A stretch of DNA of 48,742 nt from Shewanella indica (GTDB lineage: Bacteria > Pseudomonadota > Gammaproteobacteria > Enterobacterales > Shewanellaceae): positions 113,831 through 162,572 of the forward strand of contig NZ_NIJK01000038.1 of the NCBI RefSeq assembly GCF_002836975.1, given 5' to 3'. A model generated the notes under the pieces. The model ran no database searches and was not told where the DNA came from. It saw only the letters and a program-made list of their open reading frames with translations. Position numbers and translations under genes: made by a program. How positions within the stretch are numbered: the stretch's first letter is position 1; the number at the start of each line of letters is the position of its first letter. Positions 1 to 7,422 of this stretch are shown here, in pieces.

Positions 1-20
1 CTGTTCGCACCTTCCCTAAA
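1..20 (-). repeat. Partial copy of a dispersed short repeat (end only)
   Basis: Read on the minus strand, these bases carry GGAAGGTGCGAACA, matching the conserved end of two further copies at 12632-12720 and 39297-39409. The rest of this copy lies beyond the left edge of the window. Here it follows the terminator of the small-protein operon rather than preceding it. Only one end is visible, so the assignment rests on the match to the other copies. Confidence 0.5.
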
Positions 21-24
21 CAAA

Positions 25-44
25 AGCCACCGCTGAGGGTGGCT
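25..44 (-). terminator. Rho-independent terminator of the MNIO/bufferin-like operon
   Basis: A 7-bp stem (AGCCACC with GGTGGCT, six-base loop) is followed on the minus strand by TTTTGTTT. It lies 29 bases past the stop of the 39-residue gene, so it would end the four-gene unit that starts at 2477. Confidence 0.75.
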
Positions 45-72
45 ATTGTAGCAAAAATGGTATTTTGCTGCT

Positions 73-192
73 TCAGATCAATCCCGCGTGTTTCAGCCAA
101 GACAGGCTGGCCGGCAATGTAGGTAACAGCATTACCAGAATAAAACCAAGAAAATACAAAATATTGAATGGGTCTTTAAACGGCTGACTCAT
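73..192 (-). CDS. Small single-pass membrane protein (39 aa), last gene of the MNIO operon
   Basis: I do not recognise this gene. It encodes 39 residues beginning MSQPFKDPFN, then one strongly hydrophobic stretch (about residues 11-30, ILYFLGFILVMLLPTLPASL), and a short tail ending KHAGLI. This suggests a single transmembrane helix. A good ribosome binding site (GAGGAGCTGTC) sits directly before the ATG, and a terminator follows the stop, which supports real translation. It lies 179 bases downstream of the DUF2063 gene on the same strand. Related operons often carry a DoxX-type membrane protein at this place; this is far too short to be one. It could be an accessory to export or copper handling, but that is a guess from position only. 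Confidence 0.6.
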   Translation of the reverse strand: MSQPFKDPFNILYFLGFILVMLLPTLPASLSWLKHAGLI

Positions 193-371
193 GACAGCTC
201 CTCTACTTCCAGGGCTAGTGTGGGAGTGACCTCAGTCACAAAACCCGGCTATTCTAGCCCTTTATCACGCCGATAAAAACCATGTTTTTTCAATGGGATT
301 AGCCAATCCCTTGTATTAATGTCGCTTTCAGGCATCAATGTCAGCAAAAGGCAGGTACAACTAAAATAAAC

Positions 372-1160
372 TCATGCCTTACAAAAAGTTGTGGTAGGGA
401 TCGCGGCTGCAGGCTGTTTGCGAACAATACCCAGCGCCGCCAACTCAGCCAAAGTTGTGGCCGCGCCCTGACAAAGCTGCTGCTCTGAAAATGAGGGAAA
501 TGTCTCTGTAAGCCAAGCAAGTAACCGGGTAAAGCTCAATGGCGTTTGTTGCAATTTTGCCAGCAGCTGCGCCGTCATCGGATTGAGCCTTAAAAAGCAT
601 ACTTCCTCTTCCAGGTCACGATAAACGCAGAAAAATACCGGCAGGGGCGATACTGTATTTGGGCGAAAATCTGGACTAATTCTGTCAACTTCGAACTGAT
701 ATTGCGCCACTTTGGCGGTGGCGGCCAATTGCAGTTTTGCAGCCAGTTGCTCCAACGCCTGAATGTCAGCCTGTTTGAGCCAAGGCGCTGAATCATCTTC
801 GGCCACGGATACCTGCAGTTCCAAGAGTTCATAGTGTGCCAATTCCAGCATAAAAGGCATTACATCCAACGCACTTGCCTGTTCCCGACACAGATAGTCG
901 AGAAACTCGGCGGCAATATCGATAAATAGCGGGCTTTGACATTCATGACGGGCAAAAAAATCCTTTACCAACGCCAACCACTGCGCTTCAGTGTGCAGCG
1001 ACTTGAGAACCGGATAAGCATTGGAGACAAAGCCGTTGACATTATTGAACAAAAGCTCGCGATATACCTGCATGTGTCGTTCGTCGGTGCCGGCCGGCAA
1101 AGGCATATCTTCCTGCCGCAAATAGGCCACAAAAGCCCGTTGTAATTGAGCCAGGGCCAT
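372..1160 (-). CDS. DUF2063 (HvfC/BufC-like) partner protein of the MNIO enzyme
   Basis: A 262-residue protein starting MALAQLQRAFVAYLRQ, a typical N-terminus of the DUF2063 'putative DNA-binding' family. Members pair with DUF692/MNIO enzymes (HvfC, BufC, MbnC-like) and are thought to present the precursor peptide to the enzyme; the DNA-binding label is historical. The chosen ATG overlaps the DUF692 stop by one base (TAATG), showing translational coupling. An in-frame upstream ATG at 1235 lies well inside the enzyme gene and is less likely. The N-terminal half is helical with conserved aromatic positions (FNNVNGFVSNAYPVL); the C-terminal part is less distinctive. Function is inferred from family and neighbours. 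Confidence 0.85.
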   Translation of the reverse strand: MALAQLQRAFVAYLRQEDMPLPAGTDERHMQVYRELLFNNVNGFVSNAYPVLKSLHTEAQWLALVKDFFARHECQSPLFIDIAAEFLDYLCREQASALDVMPFMLELAHYELLELQVSVAEDDSAPWLKQADIQALEQLAAKLQLAATAKVAQYQFEVDRISPDFRPNTVSPLPVFFCVYRDLEEEVCFLRLNPMTAQLLAKLQQTPLSFTRLLAWLTETFPSFSEQQLCQGAATTLAELAALGIVRKQPAAAIPTTTFCKA

Positions 1161-1996
1161 TAAGCTCTCCTCTCTTGTGCAAAAGCATCCAAGGCCTGCC
1201 CTTGTAGCGAGCCTATCTGCTTCAACTCCTGACACAAGACTCGGGTTTCAGGGATATTAAAGTCCCGCTCCAGCAAGGTAGGATGTACCCCATGCAATCG
1301 ATAACACTCTGCCAGTAGTTGCCAGACAGGATTGATAATATCGGCGCCATGGGTATCGATAATCAGATCCTCATCCTGCTGATAATGACCTGCGATATGC
1401 AGGTAAGCGATGCGCTCACTGGGCATAGCTGCCAGAAAAGCCTTGGGATCATAACCATGATTAACCGAGTTGACATAGATGTTATTGACATCAAGTAGCA
1501 GACGACAATCAGCCTCTTCCAGCACGGCGCAGACAAACTCTTGCTCGGTCATCTCGGCGCCAGGCGCAGCATAAAAGGACACGTTCTCCAGAATAAGTGG
1601 CCGCTCCAGAATCGCTTCAACCTGTTTAACCCTGGCACTGACATGCCGCACTGCTTCGTAGGTAAAAGGGATTGGCATAAGATCGTACATATGCCCATCG
1701 GCGGAGCAATAACTTAAGTGCTCTGAATAAACATCTATCTGATGCAAATCGAGGAAACGCTTAATCTCCTTGATAAACACCAGGTCCAGCGGATCCGGGC
1801 TACCGATGGAAAGACTGAGCCCATGGCAATAAAATGAATGCCTTTCGGTCAATTGTCGAAACTGCTTGCCAAACTTACCGCCAAGACGCATCCAGTTTTC
1901 CGGTGCCACTTCAAAGAAGTCGGCCTCTTTAGGAGCTGCCTGACAAAACTCAGCCAACATCTCCCGCCTAAGCCCCAAACCGACACTGTTATTCAT
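1160..1996 (-). CDS. DUF692/MNIO-family multinuclear iron oxygenase (HvfB/BufB-like)
   Basis: A 278-residue TIM-barrel enzyme of the DUF692 family. Family hallmarks in order are EVAPENW (about 30), HGLSLSIG (about 58), EHLSY (about 92), MPIPFT, ENVSFY (about 138), DVNNIYVN (about 169), HIAGH (about 197), DTHG and ERD. The His, Asp and Glu residues in these motifs bind the iron cluster in characterised members. Such enzymes oxidise cysteine residues of a partner peptide to oxazolone/thioamide or thiooxazole groups (MbnB, HvfB, BufB). The gene lies between a precursor with EGKCG repeats and the DUF2063 partner. A perfect hairpin separates it from the precursor gene. The family call is firm; the exact product is inferred. 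Confidence 0.93.
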   Translation of the reverse strand: MNNSVGLGLRREMLAEFCQAAPKEADFFEVAPENWMRLGGKFGKQFRQLTERHSFYCHGLSLSIGSPDPLDLVFIKEIKRFLDLHQIDVYSEHLSYCSADGHMYDLMPIPFTYEAVRHVSARVKQVEAILERPLILENVSFYAAPGAEMTEQEFVCAVLEEADCRLLLDVNNIYVNSVNHGYDPKAFLAAMPSERIAYLHIAGHYQQDEDLIIDTHGADIINPVWQLLAECYRLHGVHPTLLERDFNIPETRVLCQELKQIGSLQGQALDAFAQERRA

Positions 1997-2023
1997 AAAT
2001 AATTACCGCTTTGTGGTTTCAGA

Positions 2024-2042
2024 CAGGGCGCAAAGCGCCCTG
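2024..2042 (-). other. Intercistronic hairpin between precursor and MNIO genes
   Basis: A perfect 8-bp stem (CAGGGCGC / GCGCCCTG) with a three-base loop lies in the 58-base gap between the precursor stop and the enzyme start. No U-run follows on the minus strand. It looks like an mRNA-stabilising or attenuating structure that keeps precursor mRNA more abundant than enzyme mRNA, rather than a full terminator. This role is inferred. Confidence 0.6.
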
Positions 2043-2054
2043 CACTATTCAACT

Positions 2055-2477
2055 TCAGTGGTTACTACCACACTTGCCTTCCTTGACTTTATTAGCTTCT
2101 GCCTTGGCTTTATTCTCTTCGGCTTTGGCTTTGCCTTCGGCTGAGTGCATCATGCCTTCACCGCACTTGCCTTCGCCACACTTACCCTCTGCGGCCTTAT
2201 TCACGCCCTCTCCACACTTGCCCTCGGCAGCCTTATTCATCCCTTCACCACATTTACCTTCGCCGCATTTGCCCTCACGGCTTTTTTGCTCGGTTTCTTT
2301 GACTTTCTTATCGCCACATTTACCTTCGCCGCACTTGCCTTCATTACCAACCAATTGATAACCGGCTTCCATAGTCTGAAACCCGAATGGGTTGGCATTA
2401 GCTTCTGCGGCGACGGCGCTGCCGGCGATAACCATGCCCAAAGCGGCTGCTACTGTAGTTGTCTTGACTGTCTTCAT
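2055..2477 (-). CDS. Secreted EGKCG-repeat RiPP precursor (bufferin/HvfA-like)
   Basis: A 140-residue low-complexity protein. The first ~24 residues are a Sec-type signal peptide (MKTVKTTTVAAALGMVIAG then SAVAA). The mature part is hydrophilic, Lys/Glu/Gly-rich, and has eight cysteines, every one in an EGKCG motif. Several motifs are in tandem (EGKCGEGKCG) separated by short linkers such as EGMNKAA and EGVNKAA, followed by a Lys/Ala/Glu helical segment and a final EGKCGSNH. EGKCG is the motif modified by MNIO enzymes in HvfA-type peptides, giving copper-binding heterocycles. A good ribosome binding site (AGGAAAG) precedes the ATG. The MNIO and DUF2063 genes follow on the same strand. Likely periplasmic metal (copper) sequestration; the chemistry is inferred from the family. 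Confidence 0.88.
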   Translation of the reverse strand: MKTVKTTTVAAALGMVIAGSAVAAEANANPFGFQTMEAGYQLVGNEGKCGEGKCGDKKVKETEQKSREGKCGEGKCGEGMNKAAEGKCGEGVNKAAEGKCGEGKCGEGMMHSAEGKAKAEENKAKAEANKVKEGKCGSNH

Positions 2478-2706
2478 TGTCTTTCCTGCCTTTGCTCATA
2501 GAGTTGTTACGAGTGACCGACCTCAATTGCCGGCTTGCAATATCAGACCCGGGGACAGCAGAATCTATTTCATATTTTCAACCGCGGATCACAGTTTTTA
2601 TCCAAAACCCCATGTAGGGAACCATGGGTAAAATAGCAAATGCAGATAAGATCAAGCTGTTAACAGTTACATATCTAAAATAAGCCTGTGCCTTTTAAGC
2701 TGTCGA

Positions 2707-2735
2707 TTGGTGCCGGATGGGATTTAAGGTAGAAT
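2707..2735 (+). promoter_or_regulatory. Putative sigma-70 promoter of dusC
   Basis: TTGGTG and TAGAAT with a 17-base spacer. The -10 box overlaps the first in-frame ATG (2734) of the dusC reading frame. Transcription would therefore begin downstream of that ATG, which argues for the later GTG start at 2770. Confidence 0.55.
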
Positions 2736-2769
2736 GCGCCACTTTCTATTTCAGCCAGGCCTTAAACAC

Positions 2770-3723
2770 GTGCGTATTATTCTCGCCCCTATGGAGGGGG
2801 TTGTTGACAATCTGATGCGGGAACTGCTCTCTGCAATAAATCCTTATGATCTGATGGTCACCGAGTTTGTACGTGTGGTGGATCAACTATTACCCGAAAA
2901 AGTCTTCTATCGTCTCTGCCCCGAGCTGCTGCAAGGCGGCATGACCCTCAGCGGTACGCCGGTCAGAGTACAACTTTTAGGGCAGGAACCCGGTTGGATG
3001 GCCGAAAACGCCTTGCGGGCTATAGAACTCGGCTCCCAAGGGGTAGACGCCAACTTTGGTTGCCCGGCCAAGATGGTTAACCGCAGCAAGGGCGGCGCCG
3101 TATTGCTGCAGTATCCGGAGCAAATCCACAAGATAGTCAAAGCCATGCGTCAAGCAGTTCCTGAACCGCATGCGGTGACCGCCAAAATTCGCCTGGGGTT
3201 TGAAGACAAGAGCCTGTTTATGGAAAACGCGCAGGCGATTTATGAAGCCGGCGCCACTGAGTTGGCCGTCCATGCCCGCAGTAAAAAAGACGGTTATCGT
3301 CCACCGGCCTATTGGGAATATATCACTGAGATCCGTAAAAAATTGGCCATTCCCGTGATCGCCAACGGCGAGATTTGGGACCGGGAAGACGCCCTTCGCT
3401 GCATGGAAGTAACGGGTTGCGACAGTATCATGGTGGGCCGCGGCGCCATCTCTCTACCCAATTTGGCGGATCACATCAAGAACAATGCCGAGCAATATAG
3501 CTGGCAGCAAACCCTGGCGCTATTGATGAGTTACAGCCAGAAAGAACTCAACGGCCGCAAGAGTTGCTACTACCCGGCGCGAATAAAACAGTGGTTCAGC
3601 TACCTCAATCGCCAATACCCTCAGGCCGATGCCCTGTTCAGAGAACTCAGAGTACACAAGCAAACCGATGACATAGTGGCCACGCTCAGTCAGGCTTATC
3701 GCGAAATAAATGACAAGATCTGA
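2770..3723 (+). CDS. dusC: tRNA-dihydrouridine(16) synthase DusC
   Basis: FMN-dependent reductase that reduces U16 in the D-loop of tRNAs to dihydrouridine. The protein begins VRIILAPMEGVVD (flavin-binding start of the barrel). It has TEFVRVVDQLLP typical of DusC, an NFGCPAK motif with the catalytic cysteine, SKGGAVLL, HARSKKDGY and IANGEIWD, then GRGA at the phosphate-binding end. From the GTG at 2770 it is 317 residues, close to the E. coli enzyme (315), and the start aligns with the E. coli MRVLLAPMEG. An in-frame ATG at 2734 exists, but it falls inside the likely -10 box. Confidence 0.93.
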   Translation: MRIILAPMEGVVDNLMRELLSAINPYDLMVTEFVRVVDQLLPEKVFYRLCPELLQGGMTLSGTPVRVQLLGQEPGWMAENALRAIELGSQGVDANFGCPAKMVNRSKGGAVLLQYPEQIHKIVKAMRQAVPEPHAVTAKIRLGFEDKSLFMENAQAIYEAGATELAVHARSKKDGYRPPAYWEYITEIRKKLAIPVIANGEIWDREDALRCMEVTGCDSIMVGRGAISLPNLADHIKNNAEQYSWQQTLALLMSYSQKELNGRKSCYYPARIKQWFSYLNRQYPQADALFRELRVHKQTDDIVATLSQAYREINDKI

Positions 3724-3849
3724 GCAATTCTGACAAATTAACGCCTTAACGACAGAAAATGTCACCCAGATTTGATCTTCATCATAGTGACATTGACCCG
3801 GCTGTTTAGACTAAATGACCGTAGACTCAATCTTTACAGGCTATTATCA

Positions 3850-4191
3850 GTGAGCAGCTCCCATATCAGACAAGCATTGTCGGCGTTAGAAATCGATCTC
3901 AGGAAAGAGATAATGGTGCTCGGACCCCACTGGGATCCCCAGATGTCACTCAGTGATCTGATTGAAACCATGACTCAAGCCGATCTTTGCAAACACCCCC
4001 TCTACCACAGACTGTTGCGACTGGATGCCGCGGTGTGCCAACTGGATTTAGGGCTTTATGGTCTTTGCGCAGACTGTGAAGCAGAAATCGAGTCGCATCG
4101 ACTCGTTAAAGACCCGACCGAGCAGCGCTGTGAACGTTGCCATGAGCAATATAAACATGAACACCGACAAGAATTGCGCTTGAATCACTAG
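3850..4191 (+). CDS. DksA/TraR-type C4 zinc-finger protein
   Basis: About 113 residues from a GTG start (VSSSHIRQALSALEIDLRKEI). The C-terminal half carries GLYGLCADCEAEIE followed by QRCERCHEQ, the CxxC...CxxC zinc finger of the DksA/TraR family. The N-terminal region is helical, as in the DksA coiled coil, but shorter. Family members bind RNA polymerase through the secondary channel. An in-frame ATG at 3772 would add 26 residues that do not look like the family, so I prefer 3850. This is a paralogue-like short form, not DksA itself. Its target is unknown. Confidence 0.75.
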   Translation: MSSSHIRQALSALEIDLRKEIMVLGPHWDPQMSLSDLIETMTQADLCKHPLYHRLLRLDAAVCQLDLGLYGLCADCEAEIESHRLVKDPTEQRCERCHEQYKHEHRQELRLNH

Positions 4192-4205
4192 TCAGTTAAG
4201 CAGTA

Positions 4206-4231
4206 AAGGCAACCCCAGAGGTTGCTTTTTT
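4206..4231 (+). terminator. Rho-independent terminator after the zinc-finger gene
   Basis: Stem GCAACC/GGTTGC with a five-base loop, flanked by AAA and a run of six T. It lies 15 bases after the stop codon. Confidence 0.85.
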
Positions 4232-4264
4232 GTTTGAGGTTATGTTTTGGCGTTTAAAAGCTAA

Positions 4265-4293
4265 TAAAAAAGCCCCGCCAAAATGACGGGGCT
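4265..4293 (-). terminator. Rho-independent terminator of the first TonB receptor gene
   Basis: Stem AGCCCCG/CGGGGCT with a nine-base loop, followed by six U on the minus strand. It lies just past the receptor stop. Confidence 0.85.
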
Positions 4294-4320
4294 AAGCCGT
4301 AAGGGAGGATCGGCGTTTTA

Positions 4321-6972
4321 TCAGAACTTCTGATTAATGGTCACAAACCAAGTGCGGCCCAGTACGTCGTACAGCCCTGTGTTGACATCACGATAATCAG
4401 CGTAGTTGTACCAGGTTGGTGCTTCTTCATCGAAGGCGTTGTTCACACCCAGGGTGATGGAACCATTCCAGTCGTGGGCGTAAGTTAGCTGAACGTTGTG
4501 CTTGAAGTAGCTTGATACGTCGACCAGGTACTTGTTGTTATATTCAACAGCCCCTGAATCCTGGCCACCTATATAATAGGTCGTCCAGGCAGCACTCCAG
4601 TTATCACGGGTCCAGTTAACCGATGCACTGCCACGCCATTCGGGCTTATCCTGTAGACCGGCTTCATCGAAGAAGTCAGACTCGGCGTCGGCCTTGGTCT
4701 TGTAATCCAACACATGAGTCATTTCCAGCTTCAGACGGAAATCACCGAAGTCAGTTTCCTGGTTGTAGCTGGTGACAAAGTCAATCCCGGAAGTTTCCAG
4801 GGCACTCAGGTTACGATACTGGCTGTGAATGGTCTCAATCTTGCCATCACTGCCACGAACTATGTACTGAGAACCACCATTGGCCTCTTCTTCACGGATC
4901 AGATCCGCAACATCGACCACTTCAATCTTGCTGTCGTAGCTGATGTCATAATATGAAGTCTCAATACTCCAATCATCGGTCACGTTCCAGACAAAGCCCA
5001 GAGTCAGGGATTCACCCTCTTCCGCTTGCAGATCTGGGTTACCGCCGTAGAAGGTCTTATATTGGTTACTTGGGCTACAGTAGTTCTCATCAGCACCAGG
5101 GTTGGCACTACACCAGACAGTATCCAGGGTACGTTCAAAACTCAGCGCTTCACCGGAGAACATCTCACCCATATTCGGGGCACGGAAAGATTCACCCCAG
5201 CTGGCGCGCAGCAACAGGGAATCTACCGGACGCCAGCTGGCAGAGAACTTGGGCACAACAGAGTCAAAGGTTGAAGAAGCAAATCCGGAAGCTATGTTAC
5301 CCTCCTGCTCGTAACGCTCATAACGCAGCGCGGCTGACAAGTCGATATTGTACGGCAATGAAGATTGCAGCTCTACGTAGCCAGAACTACGATCCCGGGT
5401 TGCATCAACATCGTCACCACCTGAACCACCTGAGATAATACCGGCGGCTGATTGCGGATCACTCAGCTGTACGAACTCAATCATTTCATACTCGGCACCG
5501 ACAACCGCGGCCAAAGTAACGCCATTGCCTTCATACAGCATGCCGGACAACAAACCATCAAATTGGGTGCTGTTGAATTGCGCCTGATACACACCAGTAT
5601 GGGCCGCTTGACCATAGAGATCGGCCATTTGCGCATCCCAGTCTTCATAACTCATGCCTGTAGTGTTGAAGACATCATAGTTGCCTGTGTTGATCAGGTC
5701 CTGAACGATATTGTCGTTGATCAGGTTGTAGTTGAATGAGTCAGTGGTTGAGCGGGTATGCTGGGCATTAATTTCCCAGTCGATGCCACTGCCCACATCC
5801 CAATAACCCACCAAACCGGCCAGGAAGTCGATTGAGTTGGTTTCAGTGGTAGTGTCACGCTCACCAATCTGTACTGAACGCATGCGGATCTCAGATATAT
5901 CCGTGCCCAATGGGTTCATTGGGTTGTCGGCAGCCATGGTTGGCGCGTTGGTTGATACAGGGGTGCCCGCATAACGGGTATTCGTTTCACTCAGGCTGGC
6001 AGAAGCGCGGCCACGGAATTGAATATCATCGGTCAGCTGATAATTGAAGTTTGACAGAATACTGTTGCGGTTCACATTACCAAACAGCTTGGTCACCTTA
6101 CCAAAGTCATAGTAACAGGTTCCGGCATTGGCACCATCGGTGCCATCGATAACATTCGGCGCCTGGGCACAAAGCTCGCTATTAGTATAATTGGCTGATT
6201 TACCATCTGCGCCAATATAGGTAGCTCTTGGGATCACGCTGTAGGAGCTGATACCATTCCAGGTTGGGTCATCAAAACGCCAAACATCTTTGTCGTATAC
6301 AGAGCCTGTATCGTAATGCTCAAACGTCAGGGTGATATTGCCCTTATCTGTGCTAAAACCGGCGGCCACGGAAAAGCGTGAAGAATCACCGCCTTCCACA
6401 TCCGGAGATTCGCCTGTGTAGTTCAGCTCAATACCTTCAAAATCTTTCTTGGTAATAATGTTAATTACCCCGGCAACCGCATCTGAGCCGTAAACCGCCG
6501 AGGCACCATCACGCAGTATCTCGATTCGCTCAACAATCGCCATGGGGATGCTGGAAGTATCGGCAACGGTTCCTGAGCTTGAGCTGGTACCTGGCATGCG
6601 ACGACCATCGAGCAGAATAAGCGTTGCCTGAGACCCCAGACCACGTAAATCCACATCACTGGTGGCACTGGCTCCGGCACCATAACCGGACATACCCCGC
6701 CAGGAACCAAAACTGTTAATGCTGGAGTTATTCAATACATCGGCAACCGAAGTTTCCCCGGTAACCTTAAGATCGGCTGCTGTGATAACAGTCACAGGTG
6801 AAGCCGTTTCCATATCCACTTGCTTGATACGTGAACCTGTTACCTCGATCCGCTCAACTTTGCCTTCTTTTGCTTCCTCAGCAGTGGCATATCCGCTGAA
6901 TGCAATTCCCGTAACTGCCGCAGCAAGTAAACCGCGACGAACTGCCTTTGCAGTTAAACTGATGGAACTCAT
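4321..6972 (-). CDS. TonB-dependent outer-membrane receptor (883 aa)
   Basis: An 883-residue receptor with a signal peptide (cleavage likely near GYATAEE). A TonB-box region VERIEVTGSRIK is followed by the plug domain (about 55-175, with LRGLGSQATLILLDGRR and GASAVYGSDAVAGVINIITKK) and a long beta barrel ending in aromatic phenylalanine (TWFVTINQKF), as outer-membrane proteins do. It imports a substrate across the outer membrane using TonB-ExbBD energy. The N-terminal style is that of the large carbohydrate/peptide-type receptors common in marine gammaproteobacteria. The ligand cannot be read from sequence, and no transporter or degradative enzyme is adjacent. Ribosome binding site AGGGAGACAAG precedes the ATG. 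Confidence 0.92.
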   Translation of the reverse strand: MSSISLTAKAVRRGLLAAAVTGIAFSGYATAEEAKEGKVERIEVTGSRIKQVDMETASPVTVITAADLKVTGETSVADVLNNSSINSFGSWRGMSGYGAGASATSDVDLRGLGSQATLILLDGRRMPGTSSSSGTVADTSSIPMAIVERIEILRDGASAVYGSDAVAGVINIITKKDFEGIELNYTGESPDVEGGDSSRFSVAAGFSTDKGNITLTFEHYDTGSVYDKDVWRFDDPTWNGISSYSVIPRATYIGADGKSANYTNSELCAQAPNVIDGTDGANAGTCYYDFGKVTKLFGNVNRNSILSNFNYQLTDDIQFRGRASASLSETNTRYAGTPVSTNAPTMAADNPMNPLGTDISEIRMRSVQIGERDTTTETNSIDFLAGLVGYWDVGSGIDWEINAQHTRSTTDSFNYNLINDNIVQDLINTGNYDVFNTTGMSYEDWDAQMADLYGQAAHTGVYQAQFNSTQFDGLLSGMLYEGNGVTLAAVVGAEYEMIEFVQLSDPQSAAGIISGGSGGDDVDATRDRSSGYVELQSSLPYNIDLSAALRYERYEQEGNIASGFASSTFDSVVPKFSASWRPVDSLLLRASWGESFRAPNMGEMFSGEALSFERTLDTVWCSANPGADENYCSPSNQYKTFYGGNPDLQAEEGESLTLGFVWNVTDDWSIETSYYDISYDSKIEVVDVADLIREEEANGGSQYIVRGSDGKIETIHSQYRNLSALETSGIDFVTSYNQETDFGDFRLKLEMTHVLDYKTKADAESDFFDEAGLQDKPEWRGSASVNWTRDNWSAAWTTYYIGGQDSGAVEYNNKYLVDVSSYFKHNVQLTYAHDWNGSITLGVNNAFDEEAPTWYNYADYRDVNTGLYDVLGRTWFVTINQKF

Positions 6973-7377
6973 ACTTGTCTCCCTGATGTTTCTTTTGTGA
7001 GAAATATCTGATTATTTTTGTTTTAAAATTTGCAAGCATATTGCAATGCTTACGATGATATTCCACAAATAAAACAATTTGGTCAATATTAAAAACCACC
7101 AAAACAACCAGGCAACAACAAATTGATACAAATAATTACACAGGTATTCAACAGAATTAAATTTAACCAATGAAAATCAGCAAGATAGGCACCAAAAGGC
7201 CAAACTGAAACATATTGATACCTAGGTGTTTAAATAGTTAAAAATATTGCGCCAATGAAATAATCTGGCACAACAAACAAAAATAACAAATTAATCGCCA
7301 AGAGAAAAACATAACAATAAAACAACATATGAGTTAAAATGTATCAAATATGGTCCTTATTTACTAAAAACAGGCAT
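6973..7377. other. AT-rich intergenic region upstream of the first TonB receptor
   Basis: About 400 bases without a convincing ORF. It is far more AT-rich than its flanks. It holds an inverted repeat AAGCAT...ATGCTT (7034-7051), embedded in two TTGCAA-like boxes 62-79 bases upstream of the receptor start. It also holds scattered GATAC/GTATC half-sites (TTGATACAAAT at 7123, ATTGATACC at 7213, ATGTATCAAAT at 7339). Probably the receptor's regulatory region; no operator is assigned. Confidence 0.45.
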
Positions 7378-7407
7378 AAAAAAACCGGCTTAAACTAAGC
7401 CGGTTTT
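7378..7407 (-). terminator. Rho-independent terminator of the second TonB receptor gene
   Basis: A perfect 12-bp stem (AAAACCGGCTTA / TAAGCCGGTTTT) with a three-base loop and a U-run on the minus strand. T-rich flanks on the other strand could make it bidirectional. Confidence 0.88.
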
Positions 7408-7422
7408 TAAATTTAAATATGA

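Noticed and set aside
2011..2358. Plus-strand ORF with HLPSPHLPS repeats opposite the EGKCG precursor
   Set aside because: It is the mirror of the EGKCG codon repeats on the minus strand, with no signal or domain of its own.
2055..2477. EGKCG repeats as a metallothionein
   Set aside because: Cysteine spacing and the adjacent DUF692/DUF2063 genes fit an MNIO substrate, and the protein has a signal peptide.
2609..2628. Inverted repeat CCCATG...CATGGG upstream of the precursor gene
   Set aside because: Only six base pairs, with no matching copy elsewhere; too little to call an operator.
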